Below, in pieces: positions 1 to 7,910 of a DNA stretch of 39,491 nt. Location: positions 1-39,491 of the forward strand of contig CANHQP010000032.1 of NCBI GenBank assembly GCA_947462925.1. The letters are read 5' to 3'. The notes under the pieces are model-generated. The model made no database searches, had not been told where the DNA came from, and saw only the letters and a list, made by a program, of their open reading frames with translations. The translations under genes and the position numbers were made by a program. This DNA comes from Flavobacteriia bacterium. Lineage in GTDB: Bacteria > Bacteroidota > Bacteroidia > Flavobacteriales_D > Crocinitomicaceae. Position 1 is the stretch's first letter; the number at the start of each line of letters is the position of its first letter.

Positions 1-39
1 AGAATAAAACAGTTTTTGAACAAGATTACGAAATAAAGA

Positions 40-72
40 AAAGGGAGCGATTAAAAGTAATCGCAACCCTTT
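40..72 (-). terminator. Hairpin, possible intrinsic terminator on the minus strand
   Basis: A strong stem: AAAGGG pairs with CCCTTT and, inside it, GCGATTA pairs with TAATCGC around an AAAG loop, with small bulges between the two parts. On the minus strand it is followed by a U-rich stretch (TTTTCTTTATTT). No minus-strand gene ends close by; the nearest stop is at 503. It therefore ends either a long 3' UTR or an unannotated RNA. Confidence 0.45.
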
Positions 73-74
73 CA

Positions 75-502
75 AACTAGCTCAAGGCTGTTTTAAGGAA
101 CAAAAATAAAAAATCAAGATTTTTAATTTGGAAATTAACACAGAATCTGCTTGCGCGGTGCTTGATCAAAACGAACCCAAAAATCAAGGCTTCGTCATCA
201 AGTTAAAGCGCAAATTTATTCCTTTTTAATAATTTTCGTTCTAGGCGCTTTATTTTAAACGCTTCTGAAAACGTGATTTTATCGGTGATCTACTTCATTA
301 GCATTACGTAGGTTCGCTTCGCAGCATCCTTCGGAAGTCCTCAAAAAGTCTACATTTTCAGTGCCCTTTTAAAAACCTTTCTTCCAAGGCCGAAAAAGTA
401 AAAATCCATTTATTGCCGATTCTAAATTCCTTTTTAATTGTTTCATTTGCTTTTAATTGAAATCTAATTTCTTTGGCCAACTTTGAAACTGTTTTTTTAT
501 GA
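75..502. other. Non-coding interval with inverted repeats
   Basis: I find no convincing gene in this stretch. It has an 8-bp inverted repeat, TAAAGCGC at 204-211 and GCGCTTTA at 245-252, around a 33-nt AT-rich loop, and a short AT-rich palindrome near 113-129. A minus-strand TATTTTTG box lies at 101-108, but in such AT-rich DNA it may be chance. No tRNA- or rRNA-like sequence was seen. Confidence 0.4.
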
Positions 503-3130
503 CTACCTAAACCTAATCGCCCCTTTTTCTCCTGGCGGGATATCTAAAATCCACGTGTAATATCCGATGAAATGTGAATCGAAAAATCCTTTTTGTTTAT
601 ACGCTTTTTTGGGTATGAATAAGCGATTTTCTTCTGGCAAGCCTCTCACTGTACTTTGCGGTGCTACACCATCTTGAAGGCAAGGTGCATCTTTGTATTT
701 TTGATCTAAATTGCTTCCATATTGCCAAATTTCATTCCATTCCGTAGGATTAACAATGCCTGTTTTGGCATTTTCCGGCGCTAAAATATAGAATCCTCCA
801 AATTGAATTTTATTTCGCAAAGACTCAACCATTCCCAAAGAATAGGCAAATCCCATGCTGTGCGCAACGATGTAAACCGTATCGTTTTCAGAAAATTCAG
901 GTAATTCGTTCAAAATTTGCAACAAGTTTTTCCCAGCGATGCGACCGTGGTCTTTTCTGTATTTAAATCCTTCTTTATTAGCACGCATTTTCAAAACGTT
1001 TTCAGTATGCGATTTTTTCACAAAATACTTCCTCAAATCCGTGTTTTGCATCCAATAACAAGTGTGTTTTTTAGCGTTTGGACAGCGCTTTGGAAAACTT
1101 TGTGCAACGCGTGTGAAGTTCAAAATACTTCCATAATTAGATGTACTTACAGAAAAATGTCCATCTGCATAATACGTTTCTGTTGGATTGATTCTTTGCG
1201 CAAAAAGCAAATTGATTTGGTTCCATGGTTGCCAATAATCGTAGCGATCAAAAGGATAAATGTGGTTCGTCGAATTCTTGTTTTCAAAACCATTATTAAT
1301 GATGTCTTGAAAATTTTCTTCCAAAGAATGTCCAACAGAAGTAGGACGATAACCGTTCACGAAAACTAAAATTCTTTTGGCTACATCTTCTTTTTCCTTG
1401 GGAGATTCCAACTCTTTTCCATCGTAGGAATAGACTTTTTGGGCGATCATTTTTCTATCCAAATCGATGAAATTGAAAACCACATAATGATTGGTTACGC
1501 GCTTCGCATATTTCCAAGCTTCCACTTTCAACGTATCAGAATTGTGCTGAAAACGCATTTTGATTGGCTTTTGATTTTCGTCCACAAAAACATTGAAATA
1601 CAAAACAGGTAATCGCTTTTTGACTTCCCAATGTGTTGATTTTTCGACCAAAATTTCAGCTGCTAAGATGCTTCCGCGCTTTTTATGAAAATCAGAATTT
1701 GTAAATAGATTTTTCTTGGCTTGCGACAAATTCATACCGTCCAACTCGGGCATCGGACCAGAAATAATGGTGAACCTTTCCAGAATGGCATTTCCCCATG
1801 GCAAGGAGCAATACACGCCAAATGTCGCGAACAAAAATAAACTCCAAACAACCAATTTTCGAAAAATGCCCCAACGCCATTTGCGCTTTTTCCAAGCATT
1901 TTTTATTTTTCTTCTGAGCCATAAAAACAGTCCGAAAAATACTACAAACACAAAGACATTGAAAATGGTAATGTAATAACCGCCCCATCGAGCAATCGGT
2001 TTCAAAATGCTATATTTTACTTGAAATCTGGAAGTCAAAAAGTTTTTTCTAAAGGGTCTTTGAATCGCTTCCAATGGACTGTGATTTGACAAATCGATGT
2101 AACCGTTCGTTTCCTTCCAAAAATAATAGGCGATTGTTCCATTGTTTGTTGGCACATTTTCATAAGTGTCAAAACGAGAAAAAGTTCGAATTTCTGAGCG
2201 CAAAGCCTCTACTTGTGCAAAAGTTAACTGCTGACCACCGAGAGAATCCATCAAATTTTCTTTCCGGTTTTCTAAACTGTCTAATGATTTCCAAACTGGA
2301 TTGAGCATGCCCATTCCAATCGCCAAAGTACGCGCAAGTTGGGTGTTTAATTTTTTGTCATTCGTTTGAAAAGGAACAAATCCCAAGGTTTTATTTTTCA
2401 GCATAAAACCCATTTCAGAAGAATCAGCAAACGATGGAATCACAAATAAATAGTAGGCTTCATTAGGTAAATTGGTATTCAGTTCAAAAAATTGATTGCG
2501 CAATAAGCGCATTTGACCAGAATACATTTCCAAAGAATCTTGGGTTGAAAAAACCGTTTTAGGAGAAAAAATCTTGGTTTTAAAAGTCGGCAAAATCGCC
2601 GTTTCTAATTCGATACCAGCTTGTTTGTAAATTTTATTCAGCTCGTTTTCGTAGTAAAATCGATCATTTGAAAGTGAAATCAACGGCACGATATACACTT
2701 TTTGTTTAATTGTTGGCAGTTGTACACTCATCCATTTGTCAATCAAAACCTCTCCATTGTAGAAACTGTAAAAATGCTTTTTCTTTTCAAGTCGCATCGA
2801 AAACTGAAAAGTGGAATCGTTTATCCAACGTAAATTAACTTCTCTTTTTCCTTCCCAACATTTCCAATTTTTGGCGTTGTATTTGGCATTTGACCTGACT
2901 ACAGCTTGTTGGTTAATCGTCTGTTTTTCGGTAGCGCTAAAGACAGACAATACTTTTTTGGACTTTCCAGACTGAAAAGTTGCACTTACAGTTTGATTCG
3001 CAATCGTTTTTCCTTCAAAAAATTGAATGGATTTGGTTGGCTTGGGGACAATTTGAAAACGTACTTGAGCGGTAAGTTGCCATGAAAACAACAAACCAAT
3101 CAAGAAAATCACATTCTGCAAACGAAACAT
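503..3130 (-). CDS. Membrane-anchored periplasmic protein: degenerate zincin-like domain plus alpha/beta hydrolase domain
   Basis: This 875-aa protein starts with a signal peptide (about residues 1-21). Residues about 140-350 resemble the Bacteroidota zincin metalloprotease layout, but the expected HExxHxxGxxH reads R267-T-L-A-I271-G-M-G274-M-L-N277, so the metal ligands are missing; a Met-turn-like NLMD follows at 292-295. Two membrane helices (about 384-405 and 426-445) flank a very basic loop, which puts both large domains in the periplasm. The C-terminal part (about 585-875) has the look of an alpha/beta hydrolase: the strand RILVFVNGYRP, the nucleophile motif AHSMG with Ser758, and His853 near the end; the acid residue is not certain. 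The start is ATG, 4 nt after a TATTTTTG box. Substrate and role are unknown; the domain reading is by eye from motifs. Confidence 0.6.
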   Translation of the reverse strand: MFRLQNVIFLIGLLFSWQLTAQVRFQIVPKPTKSIQFFEGKTIANQTVSATFQSGKSKKVLSVFSATEKQTINQQAVVRSNAKYNAKNWKCWEGKREVNLRWINDSTFQFSMRLEKKKHFYSFYNGEVLIDKWMSVQLPTIKQKVYIVPLISLSNDRFYYENELNKIYKQAGIELETAILPTFKTKIFSPKTVFSTQDSLEMYSGQMRLLRNQFFELNTNLPNEAYYLFVIPSFADSSEMGFMLKNKTLGFVPFQTNDKKLNTQLARTLAIGMGMLNPVWKSLDSLENRKENLMDSLGGQQLTFAQVEALRSEIRTFSRFDTYENVPTNNGTIAYYFWKETNGYIDLSNHSPLEAIQRPFRKNFLTSRFQVKYSILKPIARWGGYYITIFNVFVFVVFFGLFLWLRRKIKNAWKKRKWRWGIFRKLVVWSLFLFATFGVYCSLPWGNAILERFTIISGPMPELDGMNLSQAKKNLFTNSDFHKKRGSILAAEILVEKSTHWEVKKRLPVLYFNVFVDENQKPIKMRFQHNSDTLKVEAWKYAKRVTNHYVVFNFIDLDRKMIAQKVYSYDGKELESPKEKEDVAKRILVFVNGYRPTSVGHSLEENFQDIINNGFENKNSTNHIYPFDRYDYWQPWNQINLLFAQRINPTETYYADGHFSVSTSNYGSILNFTRVAQSFPKRCPNAKKHTCYWMQNTDLRKYFVKKSHTENVLKMRANKEGFKYRKDHGRIAGKNLLQILNELPEFSENDTVYIVAHSMGFAYSLGMVESLRNKIQFGGFYILAPENAKTGIVNPTEWNEIWQYGSNLDQKYKDAPCLQDGVAPQSTVRGLPEENRLFIPKKAYKQKGFFDSHFIGYYTWILDIPPGEKGAIRFR

Positions 3131-3134
3131 GAAA

Positions 3135-3142
3135 CAAAAATA
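3135..3142 (-). promoter_or_regulatory. -7 promoter box TATTTTTG for the gene starting at 3130
   Basis: Exact match to the Bacteroidota -7 consensus TAnnTTTG, only 4 nt before the ATG. Transcription would then start at or next to the start codon. No TTG is seen at the expected -33 distance. Confidence 0.45.
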
Positions 3143-3195
3143 CGCTTAGTTGCTGTGTTTTTGCTTAAAGATGTAAAAAGCATCTTGATTCTTTA

Positions 3196-4089
3196 TCAAA
3201 TATTCACAAATACGGCCAATTTTGCGCCAAGTGCATTTAGGTTGAAATTTGGATTTCCTTGCGGACGTGCTTCAAATTTTTGATTCATGGTGAAATACTT
3301 GTAAACCAATAATTCTAAAGCGATTGAACGGGTGTTATTCAGCATAAAGTTGAAACCATGACCAACACCGAAATTCAAAGATGAAATTTTGACATTGGTA
3401 TTTAATTGATCTGTCCAAGAATTTTGACCAAGCACTATAGAGTCACTCACGTAGAAGCTAGTAGAATAGTTCAAAGAATGGTAACCAAATTCGACTGGAA
3501 TGTAACATGCTGTATTGCGTTTGTATGCATCATATTGAAATTGGTAGCGCAAGCTGGTATTGAACGTTGGACTTCCACCAGAAATTAAAGCGTAGTTCAA
3601 ATTGACACCTAAGAAATTTTTGCGATTAAAGTATTTTCCAGCTCCTAAGTGTAGACTGATAGGAAAATAACTGGAATTATTATAATTCTGCAAATAGTAA
3701 GCGTCTGGTTCAAAAGTCGTTGTAGGTACATAGGAAGCATAACTTAAACCGATAGAAAACTCAAATTGATTTTCCTTACGCACTTTTACGATGGTGTCAT
3801 TTTTGCTCTTTCTTTCTTTGACGAATTGATTTTCTTCGAAATAGTTATATTCTTCTCTCGTGATGGAATATTTTCTGCCATAAATATCTTGAAAAGTAAT
3901 ATCGCCATCCTTTTCTTCAAAAATCAAAATTTGGCCCCTCAAAACTCTTCCATCTTTCATGTGAATGATGTCCACTGTGTTGGAAGGAGTTGTATTTGGT
4001 TGTGCAAATACTGAAAGTGCTATAAAACTGAATGCAAAAGCAAGAACGCTTTTTTTAACTGCAAAAATTTGGGCAATACAATTTTTCAA
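3196..4089 (-). CDS. Putative outer membrane beta-barrel protein
   Basis: This 297-aa protein is of unknown function. Its N-terminus is a long signal peptide ending in ALSVFAQ (cleavage near residue 29). Residues about 38-90 form a small soluble segment (KDGRVLRGQIL ... DITFQDIYGRKYSITREEYNYFEE), a type often found ahead of barrels in Bacteroidota. The rest alternates aromatic and polar residues (FEFSIGLSYASY, SLRYQFQYDAY, FNFMLNNTRSIALELLVYKYF) as beta-barrel strands do. The only in-frame start that keeps the signal peptide is TTG at 4087-4089; an in-frame stop lies just upstream and no ATG is available. It sits alone between the hydrolase-fusion gene and the phnA-like gene, on the same strand. 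Confidence 0.6.
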   Translation of the reverse strand: MKNCIAQIFAVKKSVLAFAFSFIALSVFAQPNTTPSNTVDIIHMKDGRVLRGQILIFEEKDGDITFQDIYGRKYSITREEYNYFEENQFVKERKSKNDTIVKVRKENQFEFSIGLSYASYVPTTTFEPDAYYLQNYNNSSYFPISLHLGAGKYFNRKNFLGVNLNYALISGGSPTFNTSLRYQFQYDAYKRNTACYIPVEFGYHSLNYSTSFYVSDSIVLGQNSWTDQLNTNVKISSLNFGVGHGFNFMLNNTRSIALELLVYKYFTMNQKFEARPQGNPNFNLNALGAKLAVFVNI

Positions 4090-4171
4090 ACCAATTCGAT
4101 TTAAAGGTTAAAATTCGATTTTGAATTACAAAAATAAAAAAATGTTTGGTGCAACAACTTGATTAATAAAA

Positions 4172-4753
4172 TCAAGCTTGTTTCTTCACGTATTTGGTCA
4201 AAATGACGATTGTTTGTCCATCTACTTTACCTTCAATTTGTTCGGTATTGTCGTGCACCAAGCGAATCATTCTAACAGCTGTTCCGATTTTGGCATTTAG
4301 GCTAGAGCCTTTCACGTCCAAATCTTTGATCAAAGTAACAGTGTCGCCTTGTTGTAAAATCACACCGTTGCAATCTCTGTGAAATTCTTCATTTCCATCT
4401 GAATGTTGATCGCCAGAAGCTTCAGCCCAAGCCAAAACTTCATCTTCCAAATACAACATGTCTAAATTGTCAACAGCCCAAGATTCTTGTTTCAATCTGT
4501 TCAATAATCTCCATGAAACAACTTGTACCGCAGGAAATTCGCTCCACATCGATTCGCTCAAGCATTGCCAGTGTTTGGTGTCCAATTCCGCTTTTTTCTC
4601 AATTTGAGAGATGCAATTCTCGCAAGCATAAATCGCTTCCTCAGCAAATTTTCCCATTGAAAAAGGAACGTAGAAAAGTTGCAAATTTTCAGTTGATTTA
4701 CACAATTCACATGCGTTTCCACTTCTTTCTTTCAATTGATCAATTGGTTTCAT
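4172..4753 (-). CDS. PhnA/YjdM-like zinc-ribbon protein
   Basis: This 193-aa protein matches the PhnA-domain family. The N-terminal zinc ribbon has C15-x2-C18 and C44-x2-C47. The C-terminal about 75 residues carry the small SH3-like PhnA domain: DCNGVILQQGDTVTLIKDLDVKG, then a segment on gene-product stability (AKIGTAVRMIRLV) and the end DGQTIVILTKYVKKQ. Despite the name, family members without a phn operon, as here, are not shown to act on phosphonates, so the role is open. The start is ATG, and no promoter with an exact -7 consensus is close. It is separated by 108 bp from marC upstream. Confidence 0.8.
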   Translation of the reverse strand: MKPIDQLKERSGNACELCKSTENLQLFYVPFSMGKFAEEAIYACENCISQIEKKAELDTKHWQCLSESMWSEFPAVQVVSWRLLNRLKQESWAVDNLDMLYLEDEVLAWAEASGDQHSDGNEEFHRDCNGVILQQGDTVTLIKDLDVKGSSLNAKIGTAVRMIRLVHDNTEQIEGKVDGQTIVILTKYVKKQA

Positions 4754-4861
4754 TTTGCTGATTTTAATGTTACTATTTAGAAACTAAAACGCCATGAAGT
4801 GTTAAAATTTGCTGGGCGAAGTTAGTAATTTTTGGTGAATTTTTTAATCAAGAGAAGCGTT

Positions 4862-5452
4862 TCAAAACAACTCCTGCACATTTGCGGTGAACAATTTCAC
4901 TGCAATGGCTAGCAAAATGATTCCGAAAACTTTTTTCAAAATCGCGATTCCTCCATCTCCGAGAATGAGTTCGATGCGTTTAGTGAGTTTTAACACAATG
5001 TAAACCAACATGATATTGATGATTATTGCGATGACAATATTGATTGCTGCAAATTCTGCGCGCAGTGAAATAATCGTTGTCATACTTCCCGCACCAGCAA
5101 TAATTGGAAATGCCAAAGGCACGATGCTCGCCGTTTTTCCTGTGGTATTGTCTCTGAAAAGTCGCACGCCTAAAATCATTTCCAAACTCATGGCGAACAA
5201 AATCAGTGAACCTGCAACGGCAAAAGCTTCAACGTTTACACCAAAAAGACTCAAAATACTTTCCCCTAAAATCAAAAATCCAATTAAGATGGCCAAAGAA
5301 ACCAAACTTGCATGTAAAGCATGAATTTCTCCTGCTTGTTCTTTGATTTTCAGAATAATTGGAATAGAACCAATAATATCAATGACCGCGAAAAGTACCA
5401 TTCCAGCTTTGAAAATTTCTGCTGTATTAAAGGATGTAAAAAAATCAAACAT
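4862..5452 (-). CDS. MarC family integral membrane protein
   Basis: A 196-aa protein made almost wholly of hydrophobic helices (about six), of the length and pattern of the MarC/UPF0056 family: an N-terminal helix with AVIDIIGSIPIILKI, and a central segment with PLAFPIIAGAGSMTTIISL, which is the family's most conserved stretch. The function of the family is not established; the name comes from a locus once linked to antibiotic resistance. The ATG overlaps the end of purN by 8 bp (5445-5452), so the two genes are co-transcribed and probably translationally coupled. Confidence 0.88.
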   Translation of the reverse strand: MFDFFTSFNTAEIFKAGMVLFAVIDIIGSIPIILKIKEQAGEIHALHASLVSLAILIGFLILGESILSLFGVNVEAFAVAGSLILFAMSLEMILGVRLFRDNTTGKTASIVPLAFPIIAGAGSMTTIISLRAEFAAINIVIAIIINIMLVYIVLKLTKRIELILGDGGIAILKKVFGIILLAIAVKLFTANVQELF

Positions 5453-6029
5453 TTCTTGCTTTTAAAATTGTTTCTTCAATCACCAAAGGAAAATAAGCAT
5501 GTTCCAAGGCTTGAACTTTTTGTTGGATGGTTTCTATTGTTTCGTTTTCACCCAAATCACAGTGAAATTGAGCAATTTTTTCGCCTGAATCAAAATCTTC
5601 GTTCACAAGATGTATCGTGATTCCAGTTTCTTTTTCTTGATTCGCAAGTACCGCTTCATGCACGTGTTTTCCGTACATACCAGCGCCACCAAATTTTGGC
5701 AACAATGCGGGATGAATATTGAAAATATGATTTGGAAACTGCGCGATTAATCCAACTGGAATTTTGCGCAAATAACCAGCCAAGACAATGAAATCAATAT
5801 GTTGATCTATACAAAACTGTGTGATAAATTCACCATTTTCCACTTCCGCGTTGCTGAATGAAAAAGTTTGTACACCTAATTTTTTTGCTTCTTCTAGCAC
5901 TTTGGCGTCGCTTTTATTGGACAAAACAAATTGCACGTGAATTTCAGGATGCGACTCGAAATGATGAATCAAATTCAAAGCGTTGCTTCCTTGTCCAGAA
6001 GCAAAAATGGCGATGTTTGCTTTTAACAT
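5445..6029 (-). CDS. purN: Phosphoribosylglycinamide formyltransferase PurN
   Basis: PurN transfers a formyl group from 10-formyl-tetrahydrofolate to GAR to give FGAR, the third step of purine synthesis, in the cytoplasm. The 194-aa protein has the N-terminal phosphate-binding loop ASGQGSN (10-16), the catalytic Asn104 and His106 in FNIHPALLPKF, and the catalytic Asp147 in NEDFDSGEKIAQ, all in the family order and at the normal length of about 190 aa. It is first in a two-gene unit with marC. Its ATG lies 4 nt after an exact TACCTTTG box. The folate enzyme folD in the same window (27399) feeds the same one-carbon pool. Confidence 0.93.
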   Translation of the reverse strand: MLKANIAIFASGQGSNALNLIHHFESHPEIHVQFVLSNKSDAKVLEEAKKLGVQTFSFSNAEVENGEFITQFCIDQHIDFIVLAGYLRKIPVGLIAQFPNHIFNIHPALLPKFGGAGMYGKHVHEAVLANQEKETGITIHLVNEDFDSGEKIAQFHCDLGENETIETIQQKVQALEHAYFPLVIEETILKARNV

Positions 6030-6033
6030 GTCA

Positions 6034-6041
6034 CAAAGGTA
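6034..6041 (-). promoter_or_regulatory. -7 promoter box TACCTTTG for purN-marC
   Basis: Exact TAnnTTTG match ending 4 nt before the purN ATG. No TTG was found 17-23 nt upstream. The position implies a transcript with little or no leader. Confidence 0.45.
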
Positions 6042-6139
6042 ATGAATTGATTTTGGAAAAGGATTTATTAGAAATAACTCTACTTGAAAACAATATTTTC
6101 TATCAAAAATCGATTATTTATTATCTTGCAACATATTTG

Positions 6140-6757
6140 ATGATTATGAAAAATATATTTACGCTTTTGTTAATGATTTCAATCTTGGTTTCTTGTTCAG
6201 ATTGGAAATACAGTAATGGTGTCAAAAGACAGCAAAAAACCTATTCATATTTAAATCAAAAGACAACCTCTCAAAATGAAATTGTCGCTGAAAATAACCT
6301 TAAAAAATCCACCACAGTTGACGAATTCGTTCCTGAAAATCAAATTGGTGAAACAATTGATCTAAATACAATAAAACAAAATTTATCAATTGAAAATGTT
6401 GAAGATAAATCTATTATAGTTAAAACCAAAAAGCTTGAACAAGAAGAAGATTCTATCAAACCTGAGGTAAATCAAGCCATAGCATATGAGGCACAGGAGT
6501 CAGAAGAAAAAGGTAGAAAAAGCCGAAATTTTGGGCTCGCTGGCTTGATTTTACAAATCACCTATATTTTTGGTGTTGTTGGTTTGGTACTTTCTATCAT
6601 CGGATTAATCAAAGGCATACAATCATTACGCGCAGACTATAATACTCCAAAAGGTGTAAAAATGGCTCGAACAGGAGTTATTTTGTCATCAATAACCATT
6701 GGGATATACTTACTGTCAATCATCGCTATTCTCATCTTAATAATTGCTTTCCTTTAA
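6140..6757 (+). CDS. Small lipoprotein with two C-terminal membrane helices
   Basis: Two starts are possible, ATG at 6140 (205 aa) or at 6146 (203 aa); both lead straight into a lipoprotein signal (MKNIFTLLLMISILVSC), with the lipobox cysteine about 17 residues after the second start. A polar, Lys/Glu/Asn-rich linker follows to about residue 125. The C-terminus has two hydrophobic helices (GLAGLILQITYIFGVVGLVL and the ILSSITIGIYLLSIIAILIL stretch) around a polar turn with ADYNTPKGVKMARTG, a layout like the DUF4190 type of two-helix domain. The open frame runs further upstream, but only as antisense of purN. Function is unknown. The gene is divergent from purN and 31 bp before the glycosyltransferase. 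Confidence 0.7.
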   Translation: MIMKNIFTLLLMISILVSCSDWKYSNGVKRQQKTYSYLNQKTTSQNEIVAENNLKKSTTVDEFVPENQIGETIDLNTIKQNLSIENVEDKSIIVKTKKLEQEEDSIKPEVNQAIAYEAQESEEKGRKSRNFGLAGLILQITYIFGVVGLVLSIIGLIKGIQSLRADYNTPKGVKMARTGVILSSITIGIYLLSIIAILILIIAFL

Positions 6758-6776
6758 TTCATCGCCAACTTTTTCT

Positions 6777-6784
6777 TACTTTTG
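6777..6784 (+). promoter_or_regulatory. -7 promoter box TACTTTTG for the glycosyltransferase pair
   Basis: Exact TAnnTTTG match ending 4 nt before the ATG at 6789, in the 31-bp gap after the lipoprotein gene. It suggests that the two glycosyltransferases form their own transcription unit. Confidence 0.45.
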
Positions 6785-6788
6785 ATTC

Positions 6789-7910
6789 ATGGGAAAATCG
6801 CCTAGAATCATTGTAAGCGTAACAAATGATTTGTACACAGATCAACGTGTGCACAAGGTTTGTCTATTTTTGACTCAGCAAGGTTATTCCGTTTTATTAG
6901 TTGGAAGGTTGCGCAAAAATAGTTTACCTCTTGATCGTCCTTACCAAACCCACCGCATGCGATTGTGGTTCGATAAAGGTCCTTTGTTTTACGCTGGTTT
7001 TTCAATTCGCTTGTTTTGGTTTTTGCTGTTTCGCAAAGCTTCCATTTTGCTTTCTAATGATTTAGATACCTTATTTCCCAATTATCTTGTTAGCAAATTG
7101 AAACGTTCGACCTTAGTCTACGATACGCATGAATATTTTACAGAAGTTCCAGAATTGATAAATCGCCCCAAAGTGCAAGCTGTTTGGGAGAAAATCGAAA
7201 GCTGGATTTTTCCAAAATTAAATCATATTTATACTGTAAATCATTCTATTGCGAATCGATACGAAGCCAAATATGGTAAGAAAGTAGCCGTTGTCAGAAA
7301 CATTTCACCCAAATGGCAGGCTTCAACTTTGAAATCAAAAGTTGAATTGGGAATCCCAGAAAACAAATTCGTGCTCATTTTTCAAGGCGCAGGAATCAAC
7401 ATTGATCGAGGTGGTGAAGAAGCGGTTTTGGCAATGCAAATGATTGAAAATGCAATTTTACTTTTTGTAGGTGATGGAGACGTTATTCCAACGTTGAAAG
7501 AAATGGTTAGCGAACTTAAATTGGAGGAAAAAGTGATGTTCATTGGTAAAAAACCCTATTCCGAAATGATGAATTATACTTATCACGCAGACTTGGGATT
7601 AACACTTGACAAAGACACCAACTTGAATTACAGATTTTCACTTCCAAACAAAGTATTTGATTACATGCACACGCAAACGCCGATTTTAGCATCTGATTTG
7701 GTGGAGGTCAAAAAAGTCGTGCTGGAAAATGAAATTGGAATGATTATCAGCGGACATTCGCCGGAAAATATTGCGTCAGATATTCAAAAAATTCAAAGCA
7801 ATCCTGCACTTCTTGAAAAGTGGAAAACCAATTGTCTGACCGCAAGTTTGATAGAAAATTGGGAAAAAGAAACGGAAGTTTTGAAACAAATTTATCCAGC
7901 AGTAAAATGA
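6789..7910 (+). CDS. GT4-type glycosyltransferase
   Basis: This 373-aa protein has the GT-B fold pattern of family 4 glycosyltransferases. The N-terminal Rossmann half starts IIVSVTNDLYTDQRVHKVCLFL and includes DTHEYFTEVPEL, typical of Bacteroidota GT4 proteins. The C-terminal half has FQGAGINIDRGGEEAVLAM, the sugar-nucleotide region LLFVGDGDVIPTLKEM, FIGKKPYSEMMNY and SLPNKVFDYMHTQTPILAS, where the Lys/Phe-Asp context replaces the usual E-x7-E. It probably adds a sugar to a surface polysaccharide or LPS at the inner membrane; donor and acceptor cannot be read from the sequence. It overlaps the next gene by an ATGA junction. Confidence 0.85.
   Translation: MGKSPRIIVSVTNDLYTDQRVHKVCLFLTQQGYSVLLVGRLRKNSLPLDRPYQTHRMRLWFDKGPLFYAGFSIRLFWFLLFRKASILLSNDLDTLFPNYLVSKLKRSTLVYDTHEYFTEVPELINRPKVQAVWEKIESWIFPKLNHIYTVNHSIANRYEAKYGKKVAVVRNISPKWQASTLKSKVELGIPENKFVLIFQGAGINIDRGGEEAVLAMQMIENAILLFVGDGDVIPTLKEMVSELKLEEKVMFIGKKPYSEMMNYTYHADLGLTLDKDTNLNYRFSLPNKVFDYMHTQTPILASDLVEVKKVVLENEIGMIISGHSPENIASDIQKIQSNPALLEKWKTNCLTASLIENWEKETEVLKQIYPAVK

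Noticed and set aside
311-336. tRNA-like GGTTCG...GCATCC stretch
   Set aside because: No cloverleaf, acceptor stem or anticodon arm can be formed around it.
917-1369. Plus-strand open frames opposite the 875-aa gene, and similar frames opposite sprA, maeB and the surface protein gene
   Set aside because: They are antisense shadows without recognisable domains, normal composition or promoter placement.
3165-3190. AAGATG/CATCTT hairpin after the 297-aa gene
   Set aside because: Only 6 bp and without a U tract; not convincing as a terminator.
5858-6139. Upstream extension of the lipoprotein reading frame
   Set aside because: It is antisense to purN, and the lipoprotein signal begins only at 6140/6146.
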